Source: Bacillota bacterium | GTDB lineage: Bacteria; Bacillota; UBA4882; UBA8346 | DNA: 7,130 bases | Assembly (NCBI GenBank): GCA_028282485.1 | Contig: JANQHU010000433.1 | Coordinates: 1 to 7,130 of the forward strand | Reading direction: 5' to 3' | In this document: piece by piece, positions 1 to 5,353 of the stretch | Numbering within the stretch: the stretch's first letter is position 1 | How the letters are laid out: each line of letters starts with the position of its first letter | Translations under genes and position numbers: made by a program | The notes under the pieces: model-generated | Told to the model about the DNA's origin: nothing | Seen by the model: only the letters and a program-made list of their open reading frames with translations | The model's database searches: none

Positions 1-23
1 AAAATTTAATTATATTTTTTTCA

Positions 24-152
24 TCATTTTGCAAGTGCTTTCATCATTTCTTTATGCTGTTTTAAAGATTCATTAATAGCTTTCAATACTTCATCGTTAT
101 TAGCTGAAACATAAGATACTTGTAAATCGTTTTTTTTCTTTAGAGTTGACAT
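24..152 (-). CDS. Small basic protein of unknown function, 42 aa
   Basis: This is a small leftward gene whose product I do not recognise. The 42-residue product begins MSTLKKKNDLQ and has a basic N-terminus (KKK at 5-7), a central YVSANNDEV stretch, and a lysine- and glutamate-rich C-terminal half (about residues 22-42) that should form one amphipathic helix. It has no cysteine, tryptophan, signal peptide or membrane segment. I chose the ATG at 152 because an AAGGTGG ribosome binding site (163-157) lies just upstream and because a near-consensus promoter at 190-218 puts the likely transcript start near 183. The frame stays open back to a TTG at 218, but that codon lies in the -35 box. It ends in tandem stops (TGATGA). 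The gene sits in very AT-rich DNA, divergent from the PBP gene. An antitoxin, a small regulator or a phage-type small protein are all possible, with no evidence favouring one. Confidence 0.6.
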   Translation of the reverse strand: MSTLKKKNDLQVSYVSANNDEVLKAINESLKQHKEMMKALAK

Positions 153-189
153 TCTACCACCTTCTTTAAAATATCTTCTATTTAATATA

Positions 190-218
190 ATTATATCGCC
201 TCCAAACCATAATTTCAA
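190..218 (-). promoter_or_regulatory. Sigma-A-type promoter of the 42-aa gene
   Basis: Read leftward, TTGAAA (218-213, five of six consensus bases) is followed after exactly 17 bp by a perfect TATAAT (195-190). The DNA just upstream of the -35 box is A-rich on the transcribed strand, like an UP element. The predicted start near 183 gives a leader of about 30 nt that includes the ribosome binding site at 163-157. This is the best promoter match I found in the window. Some matches are expected by chance in AT-rich DNA, but the correct placement before a gene with a good ribosome binding site supports it. Confidence 0.65.
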
Positions 219-267
219 TATTTTTACCTGTTTTTGTTTATTTTAAGTTATCTTTACTATATTTATG

Positions 268-287
268 CTTAATATAACTTAATATAA
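268..287. repeat. Tandem 10-bp direct repeat (CTTAATATAA x2)
   Basis: Two exact copies of CTTAATATAA lie head to tail (268-277 and 278-287), a period of about one helical turn, in the AT-rich spacer between the leftward 42-aa gene and the rightward PBP gene. The second copy supplies most of a TATAAT hexamer (283-288), but no good -35 box lies 16-18 bp upstream, so I do not call a promoter. It could be a regulator site or just low-complexity AT-rich sequence. Confidence 0.4.
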
Positions 288-362
288 TTGGTATCATAAC
301 TAAAATCATGCTTTCAAATATAAGTACATATTTTTCCAGGTGTTTTTTTCCTTATCCTTTGC

Positions 363-380
363 CACCCTAAGTTTAGGGTG
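363..380 (+). promoter_or_regulatory. Perfect palindrome over the PBP ribosome binding site
   Basis: CACCCTAA (363-370) and TTAGGGTG (373-380) are exact inverted copies separated by GT. The right arm contains most of the apparent ribosome binding site, GGTGA at 377-381, which ends four bases before the ATG at 386. In RNA the arms could form a stem of about 7 bp with a small loop that hides this site. In DNA the symmetry would also suit a dimeric repressor. There is no T-run after it, so it is not a terminator. The inverted repeat is certain; its function is inferred. Confidence 0.55.
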
Positions 381-385
381 AAGAG

Positions 386-2326
386 ATGAGACGAAGTAAA
401 AAAAGAGATTACCAAGATTCGCGGCGGTTGGTTAGAAAAAAAGGGCGGTATCAGTCGGCACTGCCACCCCAGCAAAAAAGGGGTTGGCTCGGGCGTTTTT
501 TGCTCGGGCTCTTTTTGTTGGCGGGTTTTTTGTTAGTGGTAGTTATTTTCATTAATCCCTTAGTAATGAGTCTGGATTTACGCCAGGAGTTGGTGAATAA
601 CCGGCAGTCTTCGATTATTTACGACCGGGAGGGCCTGCCCTTAGCGAATCTGCACTTACCCAAACGACTTTATGTACCCCTTAGCCAGATCCCGGTCGGC
701 CTCCAACAGGCCTTTATTGTTACGGAAGATGCTCGTTTTTATCAACATAAAGGGATTGATCCCCGGGGGATTCTGCGGGCTTTGTACGAGGATTTGAAGG
801 CTTGGCGAAAAGTTCAGGGAGGCAGCACTATTACCCAGCAGTTAGTGAAAAACCTCTTTTTTTCCCAGCAAAAGAGTGCCATCCGCAAGATTTTAGAAAT
901 GGCCTATGCCTTGCGAATCGAAGCCCAGTATAGTAAAGCTGATATTTTGGAAATGTATTTAAATAATATCTATCTCGGTCATGGTGCCTGGGGCATTGAA
1001 GCGGCGGCTTTGACCTATTTTGGCAAGCATGTGACTGATTTGGACCAAGGGGAGAGTGCCTTATTGGCCAGCCTGGCCAAAAGCCCCGAGTATTATTCCC
1101 CCTTTCGTAATCCGGAAGCAGCCCGGCGGCGGCGCAATTTGGTGCTCAGTTTATTGCACAAATATAATTATTTGACTCGCGAAGCAATGCAGCGCCTCCA
1201 GGCGGAAACAATAACAACTTTAGCTAAACCGACTAATCCTTACCCCGGAGCTTATTTTAACGCTTGGGTTATTAAGTATTTGGCCGCAGAGACCGGGTGG
1301 AGTGAGGCTTATCTCAAAAGCGGCGGTTTACAAATCCATACCACCTTAGATCGTCAGCGGCAAAATGAAGCAGAAGCAATTCTCCGGCAATTACCCAGTG
1401 GTGGCCCGGATCGTTGGGGGGTAGAGCAACCCCAGGGGGCTTTGGTAGCCTTAAATCCCCAAAACGGCCAGATTTTAGCCTTAGTCGGGGGGCGGAGTTA
1501 TTCATCGGCCCAGGTAAACCGGGCCACGGCAATCCACCGGCAACCGGGTTCGGCGATTAAGCCTTTTTTATACACCGCGGCTTTAGAAGCTGGCTTTGAG
1601 CCGGAAACGGAGTTTGTGGATCAGCCCTTGACTATTTCCGTTAACGGGCTGCCCTGGCAACCCCAAAATTATGATAATCAATACCGAGGCGTCATTACTT
1701 TACAACAAGCTCTCGAAGAATCTGTCAATACGATAGCCGTTCAGTTAGTCCAAGAGGTAGGGGTGAGGCGGGTCTTTGATTTAACGCGGAAAATGGGTTT
1801 GACCAGTCTGGTGGAAAAAGGCTTTCTCAATGATCTAGGACCGGCCCCTTTAGCCTTGGGGGGCTTAACCAAAGGGGTAACGCTCCTGGAATTGACCGGA
1901 GCCTATACGCCTTTTGCCAATCGGGGTCTCTATAGCCAGCCCTTTGGGGTTACCAGAGTTTTGGATAGCCAAGGCCGGGTCTTGTATCGCCGGGCCCGGA
2001 GTCGGCGGAAGCAAGTGATTGAACCACAGACGGCTCGGTTAATGACCCGGATGATGACGGGCGTAATTACTAAGGGGACGGGGATTAGAGCCAATATCGG
2101 TATTCCGGCCGCCGGCAAGACCGGGACTACTAATCAGAATACTAATGGTTGGTTTATCGGTTATACTAGGGATCTGCTGGTGGGTATCTGGCTGGGAAAT
2201 GACCAAGTAAATCAGCCTTTAATAGTGGAAGGGAGGCCCCTAGGTAGTGGTAAAGCCGCCGAACTCTGGGGGAATTTTGTTAAGGAGTCTCACGGAGAAA
2301 TGGTTTGGTCTCCATCCAAGAAGTAA
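386..2326 (+). CDS. Class A penicillin-binding protein (GT51 glycosyltransferase plus transpeptidase)
   Basis: This bifunctional peptidoglycan synthase polymerises lipid II into glycan strands and crosslinks their peptides on the outer face of the membrane. A very basic cytoplasmic tail (1-33) precedes one membrane anchor (about 34-60). The GT51 domain (about 75-255) has the catalytic TEDARFY (Glu114), QGGSTITQQ (144-152) and the second acidic motif at KILEMAYALRIE (Glu171). The penicillin-binding domain (about 345-635) has Ser389-x-x-Lys392 in QPGSAIKP, Ser446-Val-Asn448 and Lys578-Thr-Gly-Thr. All expected catalytic motifs are present, so it should be active. At 646 residues it is short for class A, with no long C-terminal tail, closer in size to Bacillus PbpF or PbpG (from memory) than to PBP1. 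The ATG at 386 is preceded by GGTGA at 377-381, inside a palindrome. Its 3' end overlaps the convergent flippase gene. The family is near certain; the exact subclass is not. Confidence 0.95.
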   Translation: MRRSKKRDYQDSRRLVRKKGRYQSALPPQQKRGWLGRFLLGLFLLAGFLLVVVIFINPLVMSLDLRQELVNNRQSSIIYDREGLPLANLHLPKRLYVPLSQIPVGLQQAFIVTEDARFYQHKGIDPRGILRALYEDLKAWRKVQGGSTITQQLVKNLFFSQQKSAIRKILEMAYALRIEAQYSKADILEMYLNNIYLGHGAWGIEAAALTYFGKHVTDLDQGESALLASLAKSPEYYSPFRNPEAARRRRNLVLSLLHKYNYLTREAMQRLQAETITTLAKPTNPYPGAYFNAWVIKYLAAETGWSEAYLKSGGLQIHTTLDRQRQNEAEAILRQLPSGGPDRWGVEQPQGALVALNPQNGQILALVGGRSYSSAQVNRATAIHRQPGSAIKPFLYTAALEAGFEPETEFVDQPLTISVNGLPWQPQNYDNQYRGVITLQQALEESVNTIAVQLVQEVGVRRVFDLTRKMGLTSLVEKGFLNDLGPAPLALGGLTKGVTLLELTGAYTPFANRGLYSQPFGVTRVLDSQGRVLYRRARSRRKQVIEPQTARLMTRMMTGVITKGTGIRANIGIPAAGKTGTTNQNTNGWFIGYTRDLLVGIWLGNDQVNQPLIVEGRPLGSGKAAELWGNFVKESHGEMVWSPSKK

Positions 2327-3596
2327 AGGCGATAAACAGTCCGGTAATATTAAAGGCCCAGGCGGCGCCGATAATCCCTAGTAAGGGAATGAAGATCATC
2401 AGCGTAATCGTCTTTAATATAATGGCCCCACAGTTAATAAAGAGTATTTTATTAGTAGCTCCTACTGCGATTAAAATATTAATATTTAATAAGGTGATTC
2501 CCGTAAAGGGTAAACCAATAGTTAAGAGGCGAATTAATAAAGCGGGAGAAGTATCTTGGTAAAGCAACTCCGCTAAAGGCCGGGCAAAAGCCAGAATCCC
2601 GAGAAAAGAGAGGAAACAAAAGACGGTGGCCGCTAAATAATAGAGGGAGATCTTCGGTTTTAACTGGGACATAGTCTTGGTCTCGTAAGCGGCGCTGACT
2701 TGAGGGGAGAGAACAGCGCCCAAAGGAACTAGAAAGATCAGGGGAAAATAGGCAATAGGGCTGGCCATGCCACTTAATTTTCCAAAGAGAGCCGTACTAG
2801 TCTCCGGGGAACAACCAGCTTTGATTAAAAAATGGGGAATAATAATCCCTTCACTGGCTAGGCTGAGGGAAGCCAAGACTTGGTTTAGGAGAATCGGCCA
2901 GGTGTACTGGCGGATTTTAGCATAAGGTAACGGGGTGTTTTCTGTTAAGGAAGGTTTTAGTTTGCGCCGAAAATGGCGTAAAAAAGCAATTAGGGTCAAG
3001 AAACAAACGATTTCCCCCAGGGTGAGCCCGATGATCGGATAGGTATGTAAGGCTAAAGGAAGAAAATAAAAGAGGCTGGTGACCCCGATTATGGTAAAAC
3101 TAATCTCGCTAATCTGTTCGGTAATTTCCGAGACAGCCGTGGGCGCCATGGCCGAAAAACCCTGAAAATAGCCCCGGTAAATGGCTGATAAAGCGGAAAA
3201 GGGAATGGCGAGGGCAATGATTTGCAACGAGAGAGTAATCCGAATATCATAAAAAAGCTGCCGACTGAGGTAGGGAGCTGTCAAATATAAGACCAGGCTA
3301 GCTAAAATTGAGATTAGGGCCGTTAGTTGAACGGCTTTTTTTTGGAGAGTGAGAATCGGCTGGTGCTGCTTGGTGGCCAGATATTCAGCCACCCATTTGG
3401 TTAAGGCCAGGGGTAAGCCTAAAGCGGCCAAACCGCTAATCAGGCGGTACACCGGATAGATCATTTGAAAGATCCCTAGGCCTACCGCCCCAATTTCGCG
3501 GGCCAACCAGAAACGGTAAATTGTTCCTGCTAACTGAATTACCAAACCGGAAGCAGTGAGATAAAAAAAGTTAATTAAGTTCGGCCTTTTTGCCAT
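2280..3596 (-). CDS. SpoVB-like MOP-superfamily flippase (polysaccharide/lipid II exporter type)
   Basis: This is a polytopic membrane protein of 438 residues with about 12 or more hydrophobic segments along its length and short basic cytoplasmic loops (for example RHFRRKLK at 207-214). The N-terminal GTIYRFWLAREIGAVGLGIFQ (about 24-44) and the YRGYFQG...PTAVSEITEQ block (140-161) are typical of the SpoVB/MurJ/Wzx branch of the MOP superfamily. Members move lipid-linked sugars such as lipid II or O-antigen units across the membrane; SpoVB itself is needed for spore cortex. The protein is shorter than Bacillus SpoVB (about 518 residues from memory) and near the length of its paralogue YkvU, so I give no symbol. 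The ATG at 3596 follows a strong GGGGAGGGG ribosome binding site (3615-3607) about 10 bases upstream, which may be masked by a leader hairpin. Its last 15 codons overlap the end of the PBP gene. Substrate and link to sporulation are inferred. Confidence 0.85.
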   Translation of the reverse strand: MAKRPNLINFFYLTASGLVIQLAGTIYRFWLAREIGAVGLGIFQMIYPVYRLISGLAALGLPLALTKWVAEYLATKQHQPILTLQKKAVQLTALISILASLVLYLTAPYLSRQLFYDIRITLSLQIIALAIPFSALSAIYRGYFQGFSAMAPTAVSEITEQISEISFTIIGVTSLFYFLPLALHTYPIIGLTLGEIVCFLTLIAFLRHFRRKLKPSLTENTPLPYAKIRQYTWPILLNQVLASLSLASEGIIIPHFLIKAGCSPETSTALFGKLSGMASPIAYFPLIFLVPLGAVLSPQVSAAYETKTMSQLKPKISLYYLAATVFCFLSFLGILAFARPLAELLYQDTSPALLIRLLTIGLPFTGITLLNINILIAVGATNKILFINCGAIILKTITLMIFIPLLGIIGAAWAFNITGLFIAFTSWMETKPFLRETP

Positions 3597-3603
3597 CGAT
3601 AAG

Positions 3604-3661
3604 AATCCCCTCCCCGCTAAAAGATATGCGAGGAAGGGAAAGACTAGAACAGAAGGGGATT
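3604..3661 (-). promoter_or_regulatory. Potential structured leader hiding the flippase ribosome binding site
   Basis: In the leftward transcript AATCCCCT (3661-3654) is exactly complementary to AGGGGATT (3611-3604), which overlaps the GGGGAGGGG ribosome binding site (3615-3607). Between them CCTCGC (3633-3628) can pair with GCGGGG (3617-3612) in a second stem with one G-U pair, directly abutting the outer stem. Together they would sequester the whole site. No T-run follows, so this is not an intrinsic terminator for the glycosidase gene upstream. It matches no riboswitch class that I recognise. The pairing is seen; regulation is inferred. Confidence 0.4.
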
Positions 3662-3668
3662 ACAGCGT

Positions 3669-4496
3669 TTATATTTCATATGGGATAAATCTAATCCAAT
3701 CAATTTGGTAAACGCATTTGGTTCCGGGGGCCGGAGGGCCTTCGATCCATTTTTTAGCGGACCAGACATTAAATTTTAATTGATAGGGAGAATTAATGGT
3801 GATGTCACTCGCTGGATCGCTATAAGTATAAGTTTGGAGAACTTGATTATCCACAAACCACCGAATCTGTTGCGGCGTGATTTCAAACCCCCAAATATGA
3901 AAATCAGCAGCAGGATTAAAATTCAGTTCAATGTCCGGGTTGGTAGTGAAACTCTGATGGCCAGCTTGATGGACTGCAAAATGGACTTTGCCGTAATTAG
4001 TCCCAAAATCTTTAGTCAAAAACTCAAGATCAACTTCTTGTTTAGTGCCATCACTAGGAGCCTGGGTCTCAAAATTATCCCAATCAATGGTGTACATGGA
4101 ATTTAATACTCCGGGAACCTGGGATGGTTTCAATCTTGCTTCCCAACGTCCGTAGCCAAAAGTGGCTTTTGTCTGGAGCGCGGCACTTAGAAATCCTTTT
4201 TGGGGATCATTAATAAATACCAGATTCAGATAACCATCTTTTTGATAACAACGCTCTTCCCCGGTTTGGCCCCCGTGCTCCTTCCAATCAGCAACTAACC
4301 AAGTCTCCGTATCAATACTAGAACCATTAAAATCATCCCGAAATGTTTCTGCACCCGGGGCTATACTGGGGAGGGGAGTGGGTTCCGGTCTGGGGATAAT
4401 GTTCGGCTTCTTATTTGAACTACAGCCAATTAGAATGATTAGTCCCGTAAAGCTAATCAGTAAAACCGCTTTTTTAAGTAAATTAACCATTTTCAC
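3669..4496 (-). CDS. GH16-family glycoside hydrolase, lipoprotein (beta-glucanase/lichenase-like)
   Basis: This is probably a surface-anchored endo-beta-glucanase. A basic hydrophobic signal (1-24) ends in the lipobox LIGC with Cys25, predicting lipid attachment outside the membrane. A proline-rich linker (about 31-47) leads to one GH16 domain (about 52-275). The catalytic signature is QEVDLEF, with Glu154 as expected nucleophile, Asp156 as helper and Glu158 as acid/base. It is the ExDxE form of bacterial lichenases rather than the ExDxxE form common in laminarinases. Other GH16 matches are FGYGRWEARLKPS (113-125) and FHIWGFEITPQQIRWFVDN (199-217). Substrate cannot be fixed from sequence: beta-1,3-1,4-glucan, beta-1,3-glucan or a galactan are possible. 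I chose the GTG at 4496 because AAAGGA lies six bases upstream; the ATG at 4490 would remove two residues but sits too far from that site. It lies between pflA and the flippase, in a slightly more AT-rich stretch. Confidence 0.85.
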   Translation of the reverse strand: MKMVNLLKKAVLLISFTGLIILIGCSSNKKPNIIPRPEPTPLPSIAPGAETFRDDFNGSSIDTETWLVADWKEHGGQTGEERCYQKDGYLNLVFINDPQKGFLSAALQTKATFGYGRWEARLKPSQVPGVLNSMYTIDWDNFETQAPSDGTKQEVDLEFLTKDFGTNYGKVHFAVHQAGHQSFTTNPDIELNFNPAADFHIWGFEITPQQIRWFVDNQVLQTYTYSDPASDITINSPYQLKFNVWSAKKWIEGPPAPGTKCVYQIDWIRFIPYEI

Positions 4497-4540
4497 AAGT
4501 CATCCTTTCAGATAAGATTCCATAATAAATTCCCTAATTA

Positions 4541-4567
4541 AGTATAAATTCCTGCTATTTTTAACAA
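4541..4567 (-). promoter_or_regulatory. Weak candidate promoter for the GH16 gene
   Basis: The 148-bp gap between pflA and the GH16 gene is AT-rich and contains, read leftward, TTGTTA (4567-4562) and TATACT (4546-4541) with a 15-bp spacer. The -10 matches five of six consensus bases and the -35 four of six, but the spacer is shorter than the usual 16-18 bp. A start near 4534 would give a leader of about 38 nt. No convincing terminator hairpin follows pflA, so read-through from the pfl operon is also possible. Confidence 0.3.
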
Positions 4568-4644
4568 TATTTAGTTATTTTTTTCGGATGAAAAGATCAA
4601 AGAATCATGCTTGGGGAGGACTAGTTGACTAAGTGGCCGTATAT

Positions 4645-5346
4645 TTAATCTGCCAAAATTTTTTCCGCGTGGCGTAAGTCTGCTTCACTGACCTTGAGAT
4701 CTTCGTTCAGGAGGGAATTTTTTTGGCCCAGTTTCTCCCAGGCAGTGGTGGCCAGGCTGTTAAAGGGTAAGAGTTGAATCTTTTCCAGGTTGGGTAGCCC
4801 TGTAGCCAGTTTTTTTAAAGCCAAGAGCTCCTCTTGGTTATCACTCCAGCCGGGGATTAAGACGTAGCGCAGCCAGACGGGAACTGGTAAGGCAGCGAGA
4901 ATTTTTAGTTTGGCCTGGAGATCAGGGAGTTTTAGTTGGGAGAGGTTTTCCGGTTTCTGGGGATGCTTGATGGAGAGCATTACTAAATTGGCCTGGGCGG
5001 CAATCTGGCGAAAAGTTTCGGCCGCGCCCCAAGCGGAAGTATCTAGGGCGACGTGCCAACCTTCTTCTCGAGCGGCTGCGATCAAGGCAGCGGTAAATTC
5101 AGGTTGGGCTAAAGGCTCACCCCCGCTGATGGTTAAGGCCGGCTTTTCTAGAAAAGTTTTAAATCCGCTTAGTTTTAGCAGGATCTGGGTTACGGTCATT
5201 GCTTGGCCCTCTTTCGGGTCCCAGGATTCGGGGTTGTGACAGAAAAAACAGCCCACCGGGCAGCCTTGTAAGAAAACGACTGCCCGGGCTCCCGGGCCAT
5301 CAAAGGTACTAAAACTTTGGATGGAGTGGATTTTACCGCTGGCCAT
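4645..5346 (-). CDS. pflA: Pyruvate formate-lyase-activating enzyme (radical SAM)
   Basis: This cytoplasmic radical SAM enzyme cleaves S-adenosylmethionine reductively and abstracts a hydrogen from a glycine of PFL, creating the glycyl radical. The 4Fe-4S ligands are Cys29, Cys33 and Cys36 in CPVGCFFC, followed by HNPESW. Before them is IHSIQSFSTFDGPG (6-19), and the SAM-binding GGEP lies at 75-78. LDTS (101-104), LVMLSIK (121-127) and WLRYVLIPGWSD (158-169) follow in the PflA order. At 233 residues it is a little shorter than E. coli PflA (246). Aligned by eye, it has Ser125 and Asn196 where E. coli has Asp129 and His202 (numbers from memory). It starts 7 bp after the pflB stop, and its ribosome binding site (AAAGGA) lies within the last pflB codons, so the two are probably cotranscribed and coupled in translation. 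Adjacency to pflB makes the assignment firm over other glycyl-radical activases. Confidence 0.93.
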   Translation of the reverse strand: MASGKIHSIQSFSTFDGPGARAVVFLQGCPVGCFFCHNPESWDPKEGQAMTVTQILLKLSGFKTFLEKPALTISGGEPLAQPEFTAALIAAAREEGWHVALDTSAWGAAETFRQIAAQANLVMLSIKHPQKPENLSQLKLPDLQAKLKILAALPVPVWLRYVLIPGWSDNQEELLALKKLATGLPNLEKIQLLPFNSLATTAWEKLGQKNSLLNEDLKVSEADLRHAEKILAD

Positions 5347-5353
5347 GAGTAGG

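Noticed and set aside
153..218. A longer version of the small protein starting at TTG 218 (64 residues)
   Set aside because: The TTG is part of the apparent -35 box and the extension runs through the -10 box; the ATG at 152 has its own ribosome binding site.
283..288. TATAAT hexamer as the -10 box of a rightward PBP promoter
   Set aside because: No acceptable -35 sequence lies 16-18 bp upstream, and the hexamer is part of an AT-rich repeat where such matches are frequent.
373..380. TTAGGG as a telomere-like or terminator element
   Set aside because: It is a single copy, paired in a palindrome next to a start codon, with no T-run after it.
1314..2118. Leftward open frames inside the PBP gene (1314-1532 and 1930-2118)
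   Set aside because: Both lie over the transpeptidase domain with intact SxxK, SxN and KTG motifs on the other strand; their translations look like shadows.
2305..2562. Rightward open frame of 85 codons after the PBP gene
   Set aside because: It lies antisense to the flippase, its product shows no recognisable motif, and it is explained as the complement of a hydrophobic coding region.
3780..4106. Rightward open frame of 108 codons
   Set aside because: It is antisense to the core of the GH16 domain, which has clear catalytic motifs on the other strand.
4497..4644. Rho-independent terminator between pflA and the GH16 gene
   Set aside because: Short partial inverted repeats exist (around 4600-4640) but none gives a stable stem followed by a T-run in the leftward direction.
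4910..5239. Rightward open frame of 109 codons
   Set aside because: It is antisense to pflA, whose radical SAM cysteines and GGEP motif fall within this interval.
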